From Mytilisepta virgata (taxonomy: Eukaryota > Mollusca > Bivalvia > Mytilida > Mytilidae), in NCBI GenBank assembly GCA_028015205.1, contig CM051517.1, forward strand, positions 41,489,135 through 41,553,134: DNA of 64,000 nt, read 5' to 3'. Both the position numbers and the translations under genes were made by a program. Within the stretch, counting starts at the first letter, position 1; each line of letters begins with the position of its first letter. Positions 1-10,552 of this stretch are shown in pieces. The notes below the pieces were generated by a model. That model was not told the DNA's origin. It saw only the letters and a list, made by a program, of their open reading frames with translations, and made no database searches.

Positions 1-722
1 AAATAATAAGAGACCATAAATACGATCTACATCATTTTAACGAAAATGTACTGTCTAGCTATTTATTGTACTTTGATATTGTTAAGTGACAAATGGTTCT
101 TTGAAACACAATGTTACTACGGAGTACATGCAACTTTCCGACAGAAAAACGGATAACGGACATCCGTAAAATGTTTAACACAAATGCGTAGTTAAATCTT
201 AAAATTTGGTATTCGCATGCATGTTTTGTACAAACGGGTATGCTATACTTTACATACAAAATACACATATTTATATAATGATGTTCTGACTTGCAATTTC
301 CGATTACGCAAATTATGTTATTGAAGTGGTTTTTTTTTTTTATGTAGATGTAAATAGTCATATATTAATATATATGTTTTATGACACAGCGGCACATGCA
401 GGTCATGCTTACTTTACTGATAATAAAACGATGTGTAGAGGATTTCATACAACTGTAGTCAACTTGTTTCACTCTTTGCTGTACGTATTTTAATTATTAT
501 TAATTGTCTAAAGATATTGATATTAGAACCATTTACTCCAGCATTCCTTCCATATTGGGAAATTTACCAAGCTTAAGAATTGTTAAAATTAACAAGAAAT
601 ATGTTGAGCAGTATTTCATAATTTATTTTATATATTTCAAGACTTTCAAAGGAATGTTATCATGAGGAAGACTTAAGGATTTCTAAAACTAACATTAAAA
701 ATGTTTAACAGTTGATGTTATT
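1..722. other. AT-rich upstream flank, no gene seen
   Basis: No convincing coding exon on either strand; the only longer frame here (59-361, minus) is low-complexity and lysine/isoleucine rich. A possible 3' splice site (TTTAACAG at about 702-709) lies shortly before the ATG at 723, so the 5' UTR of the following gene may come from an exon further upstream. Confidence 0.5.
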
Positions 723-1730
723 ATGGGGAAGAAAGAAAAGATAGAAATACCAGGATTTACGATAGGAAGTCAGTACGCCTGCACCAAATGCATAACCTTC
801 AGTCGAATTTCTAAAAGCGATGAACTTGAATTGGGTGACCATATATGTTTTGAGAGGGACTTAGAATTCTATCATGGAATCCTATCAAACATCAATATTC
901 ACAGTCGAGATCGAGTTCAGGTAGAGATTATTCACGCATCTCTCAAAAGCCAAGTTACACTTGTTAGAAAGCTCTTTCACGCACAATTTGAGTTGCACGA
1001 TAAGGTATCCATAGATGTTTTACCTGAAATAAATCTAAGAGAATCAAATACATATGTGGTGAGATATGGTCGTAAGCCATACAAAAAAGAAAAAGTTCTC
1101 AAAAGAGCCCTGACACAAGTGCAGCGAAATCGAGACCAGGATGTTCCACTTGGATCGTTGTCATCACAAAGAATTCGCACAGAAGCGCAATACACACCCA
1201 ACATAACTGAAACACCGTTTTGCCATTTTGCATTTTGGTGCGCAACTGGAGAATCCTTCAGTTTTGATTTGAAGGACCAGAAAATAAGTATAGAATACAC
1301 AAAGAAGAGAAATGAAATTGAAATGACTGCTGTGTATGATGGTGACGAATCGGTAAATCATTTAACTGAAATCCATAAACGCCATTTTCTTTGCGACAAA
1401 TGTTTCTTAACAGACCTTGTAAGGCTGATAAATGAATCCGATGATCCATGTAGACTTTACACACTCGCTGTTGATGATACAGAATGGATATATGAGCACA
1501 AGATACCTTGCGGATGGTACAGGGTGAAATATAAACCAATGGGTACGAATGTCATTATAAAAATTAAACGGTATAGTTCCAAATACAGACGACTGGCGTT
1601 GGTTCTTAAAACTGAAACTTTCAGTTTCACTTTATCACATGGACAAAATTGTTGGACAGAGTGCGAAGTCAGATACAGGTTTCCATACGGTATACTGGGA
1701 GATCGTGTTACAGATGAAGAAAACTTCTAG
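723..1730 (+). CDS. LRAT/NlpC-P60-like domain protein, 335 aa
   Basis: An uninterrupted 335-codon frame with a good start context (TTATTATGG). Residues 37-54 read LGDHICFERDLEFYHGIL, matching the LRAT/HRASLS signature (GDxI...yHhgIy) with a candidate catalytic His51; a second candidate His is H71. Residues 165-175 (TPFCHFAFWCA) match the family's NCEHF-type block, giving candidate nucleophile Cys167. The family comprises papain-like thiol acyltransferases or phospholipases. Residues 20-23 form an N-terminal CxxC, and the region after about 180 is a further 150-residue domain that I do not recognise, containing CDKC (224-227). There is no obvious signal peptide or membrane anchor, so a cytosolic protein is inferred. 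H51-H71 spacing (20) exceeds the 12 of HRASLS enzymes, so activity is uncertain. Family assignment is moderate to good; substrate is unknown. Confidence 0.72.
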   Translation: MGKKEKIEIPGFTIGSQYACTKCITFSRISKSDELELGDHICFERDLEFYHGILSNINIHSRDRVQVEIIHASLKSQVTLVRKLFHAQFELHDKVSIDVLPEINLRESNTYVVRYGRKPYKKEKVLKRALTQVQRNRDQDVPLGSLSSQRIRTEAQYTPNITETPFCHFAFWCATGESFSFDLKDQKISIEYTKKRNEIEMTAVYDGDESVNHLTEIHKRHFLCDKCFLTDLVRLINESDDPCRLYTLAVDDTEWIYEHKIPCGWYRVKYKPMGTNVIIKIKRYSSKYRRLALVLKTETFSFTLSHGQNCWTECEVRYRFPYGILGDRVTDEENF

Positions 1731-2456
1731 TTTATGTGTATTAAACTCACTTTATTGAAATATGCAGATAAAAAAAAAACACGAGTAGCTGGAGCAGTCG
1801 TAAATGACAGCTAATCCCCTCTTCCGTGTTTTGAACACAAGGCTTAGACACTTTACAGCATAAGATAATATTTTTTCTTGATACAAAAGAGTGCACATTT
1901 GGTTGCTTTTATATATATGTAATATATAACTTTGAGGTTATTGCTATGAAGAAATGGAGTAATAATAACCTATTTTCATTAACTTTATCTGTTTACTTCT
2001 TCAAACTCAAAATGACTTTAATGAAAATCACGGCAATCACAGATTGCACATCCCCTCGTTCAACATAAATTAAAAACTCTTGGATATCTTGAAATTTTGT
2101 TTCTTCATGGGTAAAAGTGAAATTTCTGACTCTTCTCATAATCTTGGCATATATACTCTACACTGTGTTACAAGTTTCGTCTTCCTAGTCTTAAAAGTTC
2201 AGAAGATTTCTCTTACTTCTGATATTTAGAAAATCACTTTCCTCATGGATATAAGGGGTTGTGTGAAATTTCTATCATATCTAAAAAGGGAAAAAAGCAC
2301 TGCAATCACTGATTATGTATCCCGCCAGCAAAAATTTTCAATAAAATGAAAGTGCGAATTAGAAAATGTTATTCAATTGGACATTATCATAAAAATATCT
2401 TCATTCACCAATGCAACATGCATTATGATAAATCACCCACTGGTGAAATATTACAG
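1731..2456. other. Downstream flank of the LRAT-like gene
   Basis: AT-rich and without a recognisable gene. A diverged direct repeat containing 'gcaatcac...gat...catcccc/tatccc' occurs near 2030-2060 and 2300-2325. No canonical AATAAA was seen close to the stop codon at 1728-1730. Confidence 0.4.
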
Positions 2457-2830
2457 TGTCTTAGAACTGGACATTAACTCAAAACTTAACCAGAGTCACT
2501 CATGCATAAAATGTAGGTCAAGGTGATCAAAATTTTATTCGGACCTTCGTTGTTTTCCAAGACGCACCTACTGGTGAAATATACCAATATGACTTCCGGC
2601 GTCTTAGAACTGGACCTTAACGCAAAACTTACCCAGAGTAACTCTTGCATAAAATGTAGGTCAGGGTGATCCAATTTTCATAGGGTCCTCCTTCGTTATT
2701 TTTCAAGACGAAATATTATACCTATATGATTTAAAATTACTTTGGAACTGGACCTTAACGCAATATTTACCAGAGTCACTTATGCATGAAATGTAGGTCA
2801 GGGTGATTCAATTTTTATACAGATCTTCGA
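2457..2830. repeat. Tandem repeat, about 140 bp unit, roughly 2.7 copies
   Basis: The phrase 'ttagaactggac' or 'ttggaactggac' recurs at about 2461, 2607 and 2742, each followed by 'ttaac...cagagt(c/a)act...gcat(a/g)aaatgtaggtcagggtgat'. The period is about 135-146 bp with moderate divergence. The short minus-strand frame across it (2486-2674) follows the repeat and is not a gene. Confidence 0.75.
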
Positions 2831-3196
2831 CACATTATAATACAACAATCTGTCATATTTTATTGTACTATGCTGTCCTTAATGGGCTAAGGATTTAGCA
2901 CAAAGTAAAGTATTCCTATTTATCTCTTTATTTCTGTTTCCCCTTTTTTGTAACTTAGAAATAACAAAATGTTTCTAATGTGTCATCGAAACATTCAGTT
3001 GAAATTCTGTTTTACAAAATACGAAATACCATGAAACACTAAACTAATGTGCTACGTTTGTGAATTAATGTGTTGTAGATTTTAGTAATTCTAGCTTCAA
3101 AATAAGTTACATAATTACTATTTTTGTTATATGTATTATGTCATATAATAAGAGTAAATGTCGTGTCTTGTTTTTTTTTTTTTTTTATAAATAATG
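2831..3196. other. Unassigned AT-rich interval
   Basis: No gene seen. 'gtgaattaatgtgttgtagatt' near 3060 resembles one arm of the palindrome at 22617-22725, so this may hold a fragment of that family. A poly-T run at about 3170-3187 precedes the SINE tail. Confidence 0.3.
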
Positions 3197-3542
3197 ATGG
3201 ATGGATGGATTAATTATTGTTTAACCTCCTATGGCAACCAGGTGCATATCAGGACTAGAACATGTTGATATTAAAATGAATATGATCCCTGCTTTGTACT
3301 AGACCGACACGCTGAGCTGGATTTTAATGTGCTAGCTCACGAGGTAATTGTCACACAAGAAGACATATCACTTCACTCGGACACATTATACTGACTCCGA
3401 CTCTAGTTTAGTCTTTGCTCTTACTCTTAGATGCCGGGTGCTTGGCGGAGAAGCAGCTAATACCAGCTTTAATCTCTTTAGTTCGAACCCGCGACCTTCC
3501 GCACTCGAGGCGAGCACGCTACCACGAGACCACCGAGGTGGT
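3197..3542 (-). mobile_element. tRNA-derived SINE (family 1), minus strand, (TCCA)n tail
   Basis: On the minus strand the head at about 3540-3480 is tRNA-like: an A-box-like 'tggtctcgtggtagcgtg' followed by a B-box-like 'gcgggttcgaac'. About 270 bp of body follows and the element ends in a short TCCA array (TGGATGGATGGAT on the plus strand at 3198-3211). The 5' boundary abuts the target site of the next SINE. The frame reported across it is not a gene. Confidence 0.75.
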
Positions 3543-3553
3543 CGTATAAATGA

Positions 3554-3830
3554 TTTGTATGTTTGTTTAGTTGGGGTTTTACGCCGTTTTCAGCACATTT
3601 GGCTATTTCGCGGGGCCCAGTTTTTATTTGTGGGGGAAGCCGGAGTACCCGGAGAGAACCGCCGACCTTCGGTAGGAAAATTGGCGATCCTTGTCAATTT
3701 AGATCGGAGTCGAACACACCCCGCCACAGGTGAGATTCTAACTCACAACCCCCGTTTTGACAGGCTAGTGATCATTAGTAGTCGTGACGAATTACCTAGA
3801 CCACTCGGTCACCGGGGCCACCCAGGCCCC
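3554..3830 (-). mobile_element. tRNA-derived SINE (family 2), minus strand, perfect 11 bp TSD
   Basis: The reverse complement of the SINE at 24334-24592: it ends with 'tagttggggttttacgccg' in plus orientation and carries a tRNA-like head (A box 'gaccgagtggtc', B box region 'gagttagaatctcacc'). It is flanked by perfect direct repeats CGTATAAATGA at 3543-3553 and 3831-3841, a target-site duplication. It inserted immediately beside the head of the family 1 SINE. Confidence 0.88.
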
Positions 3831-3841
3831 CGTATAAATGA

Positions 3842-5341
3842 ACTCCAGGCTATTTTAAAATGTAAATAAACCGAAAAGATTCTTTTCATACCTTGTGTTA
3901 CTTTATATTTGCCTGTTAACAAGGAATTTCCAATGTAAAAAATATTTGTTATTCCAAGTACTTGTATTCTCTTATAAATAAAATTGAATATTACATACGC
4001 GGTGTTTTTCCTCTTTTCTCATTGGTTACTTTGGGCACATGATTACCAGGATATTTCATGTATTGACCTCTTGTAAAGGCATATTGACTCTGTAAAAGAA
4101 TATTGACTGCATACTACTAAAAGTAGATCCGGATTTATCTCGGAAAATTTGTCAGTATTGTCAAAATGTTGATTTTTTTTCTAATTTATTTTTATTAAAT
4201 CTGTTTAACTTTATGTTTCATTGTCTACCTGTTTTACGTAAGGTTGAGAACTCTCAAAATGCATATTTTTTTATTTTTTTTTTTACATATTTTGGTTTGA
4301 AAGTGCTGAGGAAGGTTTGTTGATTGAAAACAGACATATATAATATACATATATGAATATATAATTAAGGACTTTTAATTCGGTCAATGCACTATTTACG
4401 GAACTGGTAGTCCTCGGTCGATATCATTCTACCAGGTCCATATATAATTTGTTGACCTTATTAAAATTCCATATTTGATTAATATTCCCTTACACTTACA
4501 GACAGATGGAGCGATATTGTTTGTTCTAAACTCGCAAGGCAATTTTATTTCCTAGGCTAGAAACTGCAGTTGAGTCATTTGAAAGCTTCGAATATTTCCA
4601 CCGTTTCTTTCTCGCGGGAACTCGTTTGATAAACAATGCGAAAACGACGTTGGTCATGAGGAATCCCCAGTTTTATCAAATAACCTGGGCCTATCACCTA
4701 TTAGTTGACAAAGCTGCAGATAGTTTCGGTTAAATCCTGTTCTGAAGTAGTATTTGAAAGGTCAACTGTGAAAATACTGGGAAAAAATAATTTGGTACTC
4801 TTGGGTTTCTGCACATAAACGCACTACACAAAAGACGTCAGGAATTTGTTTTCCAAACTGTAATTTTGCTTATAAATCAAGGAATGCTCCGTGATTTCAA
4901 GATCGCTATATTAGCTAAAACTGTTAAAATGTATATATTCTTGTTGCAGTGTATTTTGTTTTCAATGTATTTAGCTGATTTCCCATATATTTTTAACACT
5001 AATAGAATGCCGCTCAACTATAAAAAGGCGGTTTTGTACATAATGTTTCTCCGTCAAGGAATGGGATGAACATGCGGAGGGTTGAGTTTGGGTGTTTATA
5101 GTGGCACAACGGTTGGCGCGTTTTTGACGTCATAAATATCACGTCAAGGTTATTCCAAGCTTCCGGCTTAGAAAAACAAATGTTGGACAAGACAGACGAG
5201 TTAGAACAACAAATGTTGGACAAGAAGAGTTATGCTCTTAGCCATAATTCTGGTCAGTGTATTGTGAGTATCATGTAGACAATTGGATACCACATTAAAC
5301 GAATTTTTTAAGAAACTTATCATCACCTGTCGTAATTTTTT
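3842..5341. other. Intergenic AT-rich DNA without a supported gene
   Basis: No exon is supported. A TATA-box-like string 'ctataaaaaggcgg' lies at about 5019-5032 with no gene attached. The frame 4866-5069 has a signal-peptide-like start from Met at 4929, but no suitable donor joins it to the discoidin gene. The rest is low-complexity T/A-rich sequence. Confidence 0.4.
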
Positions 5342-5366
5342 TTAGGGGACGACCATTTGATATTCT

Positions 5367-5385
5367 GGGGGGGGGGGGGGGGGGG
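5367..5385. repeat. Poly-G tract of 19 in the left TIR
   Basis: Nineteen consecutive G. The matching position of the right arm (about 7134-7140) is only a short C run interrupted by 'acc', so the homopolymer expanded in one arm only. Confidence 0.9.
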
Positions 5386-5672
5386 CCAGGAGGATTTGTT
5401 TTGGATGGGTTATTTATTTTTGTGGATAATTACACCTTATGTAAGAATCCTGGGTTTTGATTGGTTGATAGCCAGTGTATTTTTCACCAATTTACTTTTA
5501 TCAAATGAATATCGTTCATTTTTAAACAGCGCCGGGGTATATGCAAAAAGGATATGCCTTTTTTACCCTCTCTGCTGTGGTATTTGCTGGACGCTTGTAA
5601 TGTCACGATCATCAATGCGTTTTATGTCACGATTTGTACGTTAACATTCGGTGTAATTAAACAGATATAGCA

Positions 5673-5793
5673 TGTTCTTGAGGGGTATTTGCGAAAAATA
5701 CCAGTCTTGAGAATGAATTTCCCTCGCCTTACGGCTTGGGAAATTTCACATTCTCTCGACTGGTATTTTTCGCAAATACCCCTCCTTAACATG
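5673..5793. repeat. Palindrome (foldback) inside the TIR element
   Basis: Arms 'gaggggtatttgcgaaaaat...accagtc' and their reverse complement near 5757-5790, with an asymmetric centre around 'tcgccttacggcttgg'. One arm recurs alone at 44803-44842. Confidence 0.85.
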
Positions 5794-6250
5794 ATATATC
5801 TGTTCAAAATAAAGACAGATTATTTATTTTCTGCACCGTTGAAGCATGATTTTTCATTTTCAGTAAAACAAGGGACTGATTATTTATTTTCACAATTATA
5901 TTTATAGTATTTGAAAATACACAATTTTTAAATTCATGTTTTTATTCTTAAATAAATAACATAGTCAAGGTTGTATCTGTTCGGAATTTTGGCTGTTCAA
6001 CCTTGCAGTCAGTCCCTGTCCAGCACTGTGGTATTTTTTAAGACCATCATAAAGATACTATTTGTTAATGTGTTTGATGCAAGCACAAAAATGGCCACCA
6101 TTGCCATAAATCTGTGCACCCAGTTCATAACTGCCAAATCAAGAAACTGAATTGTAGGTTAAAATAGAAATATGCAATGTTTATAATGCATGCTTGTACA
6201 TTCATGTTGTATTGTGCATTGCTCTGTTTAAAGTAAAGGAGAAAGGAAAT

Positions 6251-6335
6251 CAGGGGCGTTTCCAGGATATTTGAAAGGGGAGGCGTATAATAAAAATTTG
6301 GCCGAGCGGAGCGAGGCGAATATTTTTTTTGACTT
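6251..6335. repeat. Fragment of a dispersed bivalve repeat
   Basis: Contains 'caggggcgtttccaggatat' and 'ggccgagcggagcgaggcga', a phrase pair I recall as a high-copy repeat in mussel genomes. This rests on memory; no search was run. Confidence 0.45.
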
Positions 6336-7182
6336 TTTTTTGCTAAAAAACATAAAATAATTGTGAAATGCACTAATGTAATGGTTCCTGACTTGGATCA
6401 TGTATATTTTATAGTTAAAGTGTCAGGGTTTGATATTTTTTATGCCGAATTCTCTCCATTAATTGTCTATGGTATATTAAAATGATTGGATGGATCTTAA
6501 CAGCAGTAGACCAATATCGAGAAATTCCAAATTCTAGGATATAAGGCGTTACTTAACATTTCAATAGTCTTTTAAAGAAATCAGATTATGTGTTGAATTA
6601 ATGAATATGATAAATTGCCATATTCAATACAATATAAGCAAATTACGATAGTTTTTTTTTTGGACCCGCCCATGGAAATGGAATGCAGATATATATTTCT
6701 GAAGTTTAAGTTAAATATACCAGTATGTTGCATATAATTATCATCCTCTGGAAGTGAATCTTCTGAATTCAAAACTGCATATATTGCATACGTACAAAAA
6801 ACAATATAGTAAAGTAAACAATATATAAGTGAAATGAAACCTATTTTCAGACATTTCAAAAACATTAATATTTATATATGGTGTAGTTTATATATTATTA
6901 AAAGATTTGGAAAGTTTTTCCCGATAAAAATATGAAAAAAGACGAATTTTGGTAGAATCTGGTGCCATCTCATGCTTTAAAACATGCATTTATAAAATGG
7001 TTTAAAAGACCTGCCGAGTTATTTATTTTCAATACATTGTAGGTGAGGTTATTTATTTTCAAACTACCACAGAACAAACCATTCATTTTTGTTATTATCA
7101 AGGCTGAGTTATTTATTTTCAAAATCCTCCTGGCCCCCACCAGAATATCAAATGGTCGTCCCCTTAGTGTTAATTTTTAAGT

Positions 7183-7374
7183 TTATTTGAGAACACTAAG
7201 AATTTTACCACCTTGATACTGTCTGCATGTGAACGCTTTTTCAAATATTTGTCTTCCTTCACATGCGTGAAGGCGCGTTTTCAAATATTTGGCTACCTTC
7301 ACATGTTTATTTAGGCGGGTTTTCAAATTTTTGTATACCCTGTCGTATGTTTTTTCAGGCGCAGCCTCTAGCAT
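7183..7374. repeat. Degenerate short tandem repeat
   Basis: 'ttttcaaatatttg...accttcacatg...aggcg' recurs about three times with a period near 50 bp. The minus frame over it only reflects this repetition. Confidence 0.5.
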
Positions 7375-7510
7375 TTTGATTTAGGTGCACCAAACAGTTG
7401 AAACTAGAAATATTTAGTCAAATTTAGAAGTTTTAAAAATCTAATGTATTGTAGGTGAGGAGTCATTCTTCATTTTCTGTAATTTTTTAATAGATGAAAG
7501 GCGAAGTATT

Positions 7511-7672
7511 ATAGTAATAAGAGTTGCTTTGAAGCAGTTTATCGGTGTACACGGTATACAAGTTCACTCACAAACTGAAAAAAGTCCTAAGGACTTTAAT
7601 GTTAAGTTTGTGAGTGACCTGATCGAGTTTATACACCGATAAATTGGGAAAAACAACTCTTATTACTTATAT
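7511..7672. repeat. Palindrome, about 160 bp
   Basis: Outer arms 'taataagagttg' / 'caactcttatta' and inner arms 'tttatcggtgtac' / 'gttt-atacaccgataaa', then 'actcacaaac' / 'gtttgtgagt', around the centre 'gtcctaaggac'. MITE-like foldback with no coding capacity. Confidence 0.85.
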
Positions 7673-8159
7673 TTCCATAATAATTACACTGTTAGACATA
7701 ACAAGAAATAAATGAGTGATTTAAAATAGCACTATTTTACTGTGTTACATATTCATACGCTGAACGTCATTTATCGGAAAATAAAAAATCCCAGAAGTCA
7801 CGTTGTCGACCAATCAGAATCAACAATACACACCATATTGGAATTATCATAATGTACGGGAATAGGAACAAAACACGAATTAAAGTATTTAAAGGAAGCC
7901 TTTGCATTTAACGTTTGAAATATCTTTTTTTTCATACATTTTAATGTAACAATTAACAAATGACTGGATAAAACCTATATATTTGGTTTTTTTTACCAAG
8001 ATAGATTATTATGAAATCCTAGAGAAATTACAATATTTTCTCATTTCTCATTAATTAGGTTAGCACCCACAGAATTAAACAGTAACAATAATGAAAAAAC
8101 AGGTAATTTCTTATCGTATAAGCTTCATTTACTTTAAGGGACCCATTCCTTTATGGCTA

Positions 8160-8285
8160 GGGTTTGTGGTTAGGGTATGCTTAGGGTAAGGGTTTATGGT
8201 TAGGATTATTTTATGGAAGGGTTGGTGTTAGGTTAGGTTAGGGTTAGTTTTGAATACCTCCATATGGAGTGGGTTCCATAAAATA
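8160..8285. repeat. Interstitial TTAGGG-like repeats with inverted flanks
   Basis: About ten degenerate TTAGGG/TTAGGTT-type units ('ggttagggtatgcttagggt', 'ggttaggttagggttag'). They are bracketed by 'gggacccattcctttatgg' on the left and an inverted relative 'ccatatggagtgggttccataaa' on the right, suggesting a mobile foldback that carries the repeats rather than a plain chromosome-fusion relic. Confidence 0.65.
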
Positions 8286-8489
8286 AATGAAGGCTAACCA
8301 TATTAATTATTCAGATATATATATTTTGAGATAAAGAAATTTAGTACATAGTATTTAAAAATTTGTAAATTTAGTGGGACAATGAGCATTCACTATTTTT
8401 GTCTTTTTTCATCTTGACTACGGGAGCACTATAACTAACGAAGGGACTATATTTATTTTCCCGCGATTTTTAAAAAAAAGTTGTTTAAG

Positions 8490-8759
8490 TTAGGGAGCAA
8501 CCATTTGATATTTATGGGGAGGGATCTAGGATGAAATTTGAAATAAAAAGGTAGGACCAGGACTTTGGCAAAATAAAAAGCCATGATCACTTTAGGTGTG
8601 AAAAAAATTCAGGACCTGTGTCAACCAGGGCATTTTGGTTTAAATGAAAATAAAAATGTCGGACCAAAGTTTCGGCGGAATAAAAAATTTCATCCTAGCC
8701 CCCCCCCCCCCCCCCCCCCCCCCATACACACACACTAAAATAGAATGGTTTCTCCCTAA
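8490..8759. mobile_element. 270 bp MITE with TIRs and a poly-C tract
   Basis: TIRs TTAGGGAGCAACCATT (left) and TTAGGGAGAAACCATT (right, reversed) with inner matching 'ctaggatgaaatttnnaat'. The outer motif 'accatttgatatt' is shared with the 1.8 kb TIR element at 5345, so both seem to belong to one superfamily. The short internal frame is not a gene. Confidence 0.8.
8699..8723. repeat. Poly-C tract of 25 in the right TIR of the MITE
   Basis: Twenty-five C. The opposite arm has only 'ggggaggg' (about 8517-8524), again a one-arm expansion. Confidence 0.9.
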
Positions 8760-10423
8760 TGAACACTCCCCTTTAAGGGCATACGATACAGTTTCGATCC
8801 ACTATTTTACTAAAATTGTGCAAATATCGTCTTTTCACCTATTTCGATGAAAATCAATTACTTTCTTGTTTTAAAAGAAAAATACATCGGGTTTTTTGCA
8901 TAAAGAAAACAAATATCTCTTCTCTTCCGATAAATAAATTTAGACGATTTTGTGCTACAAGATCTATACATTTTTTTTTCAAATTATGTGATATATTACC
9001 AAAAAAAATTGAATTTAGGCACAAAACATCAGTGTATTAAAAAAAATCTGCTATTAATAATTTAATTTAAAATTCACATAATGTTAATTGTCCTTATAAT
9101 TTGCTATCGAATGCAGTTTCGAAATTGAGGGGTCCATGATCTCATTTTTTTTTTAGATATTTTGAAAAAACTGTCGACTTTTTAGGCATTGGTACAACTT
9201 TTGATTTTAAGCGGGAAATGACGTGCCATCATAACGCAAAACGGATATTCGCGTGGTTCCGATTCTCGCGTGTATGAATAAAAGGCTTGGAATCAGTCTC
9301 TTTGTAAAGAATTCCTGATTAAATTATGTTTTACAACAATTTTGCTTATTGCATCTTTTGTGTTAAATGTCCTGTCACCAATGGGACATAATGCTGTGGA
9401 ATGCGTTGCCTCTATAAAAATAGTTTTTATCAAATTGTTTTTTTTCATATATATCTGGAGATACTGACAATTTTCGCCGATTATTGAACTTAGTTTCTAT
9501 CCAAAGCAATACATCTATTTTAACGTATATGACTAGCGTTTCTCGGCATATATATGTCTAATTAGTATTTGTATTCTCTTTTGAAAAAAAGCAAATCACC
9601 ATAAATTAGGAAGTCCGAGAAATTAATTCTATAATTTCATTTTTATTAGACAATGTACAAAAATGTAAATGTATCTGCATGATACATGGAAGTTGTACAC
9701 TGTCACTTCCTCACAATATTCATACACTATTTGAACTAAGGGATTTTACAACTACATGAACTATAAATATAGATGTCAATGTATTGGAATCTGTATCTAT
9801 TCCAAAAGGGAAAACTTTCCGCCATGAAACCCATTAAAACGCCATCCTTTACAGTAACCTAAAGCAGGTACTGCTCATGCTTCCGGAACATTTGAATTAA
9901 TACCGGTTTTTGGTGGGGTTCCTGCTACTCGTTTCTGTGTGTACTTTTTATTATTTTGTGTTTTTTGTTTTTTGTTGTTTGTTGTTTGATTGTCGTCTTT
10001 TTGGTGTTCCTGATAGTTTTTTTTGTCCACTCATTTCCCTCTCTGCGCGAACCGTTTTATGACGTAACGTTATTTTCCGCGAAAAGGAGACGTCCTAATT
10101 AGCGACGTTGAGGGAAAAGGAAAAACAATTTAACGTTGTTCCGCCAAAAGTTCTAGTTGGACGTTAGCGATGCGATTATCTCCCCTGTAACTGTATCTTA
10201 TGCCTTTAAAAGAGGGCGTAACAATTAGTTATCGTTTGCTACAAAATGGCTGAACTGCCGAGGACAGGGTTTAACAAGTTTTGTGATTATTGATTTCAAA
10301 ATATTATAAATTTGCTTTTGTTGATAATAATTACATTTTTAAAAACAAATATGATCTTTATTTTGTCAAGACAACTATACCATAAACCACTAAATCTAAT
10401 ATGACATATTATTTACTAAATTT
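8760..10423. other. Region upstream of the discoidin gene, 5' exons not identified
   Basis: The gene at 10781 needs an upstream exon ending in phase 1 and probably coding a signal peptide; none is convincing here. Candidates examined and dropped include a hydrophobic stretch near 9327-9385 without an in-frame ATG, and ATG 10246 (MAELPRTGFNKF) with no phase-1 donor. 10030-10250 is relatively CpG-rich with a TATA-like 'tttaaaag' at about 10205, and could be a promoter. Confidence 0.35.
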
Positions 10424-10552
10424 ATAATGGACTTCTCCCCCAGGAACAGTTTTCCTACAGTGTTGTCTGGTGGGGTCTTACGCCTCTGGCACTCTACCTT
10501 ACCAGACAACACTATAGGAAAACGGTTCCTTCTGGACAAGTCCATATTATAT
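10424..10552. repeat. Palindrome, about 130 bp
   Basis: Arms 'tataatggactt', 'aggaac(a/c)gttttcct', 'agtgttgtctggt' and their reverse complements around 'tcttacgcctctggcactct'. It ends 230 bp before the first recognised discoidin exon. Confidence 0.85.

Larger units (their letters stand above)
5345..7163. mobile_element. 1.8 kb TIR element with TTA target duplication
   Basis: The ends are near-perfect terminal inverted repeats starting GGGGACGACCATTTGATATT; similarity continues through a G tract into 'ggccaggaggatttt' and 'ttatttatttt', about 60 bp per arm. The flanks are TTA at 5342-5344 and 7164-7166, consistent with a 3 bp TWA duplication as in PIF/Harbinger-like elements (class inferred). 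No transposase frame is visible, so it is non-autonomous. 'ttatttattttc' recurs inside both ends (about 5819, 5879, 7020, 7049, 7110). It contains the palindrome at 5673-5793 and a separate repeat fragment at 6251-6335. Confidence 0.8.

Noticed and set aside
3348..3869. 173-codon frame as a gene
   Set aside because: It runs through two adjacent tRNA-derived SINEs and their target-site duplications.
4929..5069. Signal-peptide-like frame (MYIFLLQCILFSMYLADF) as the missing first exon of the discoidin gene
   Set aside because: The only GT sites in it are phase 0 or 2, while the exon at 10781 needs a phase-1 donor; it lies 5.8 kb away with a TIR element and palindromes between.
9327..9420. Hydrophobic frame (TTILLIASFVLNVL) as a signal peptide for the discoidin gene
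   Set aside because: No in-frame ATG after the upstream stop, and no donor of the needed phase.
10246..10290. ATG with MAELPRTGFNKF as the gene start
   Set aside because: The nearest GT gives phase 2, the peptide is not signal-like, and 'caaaatggctg' phrases are common in repeats of this window.
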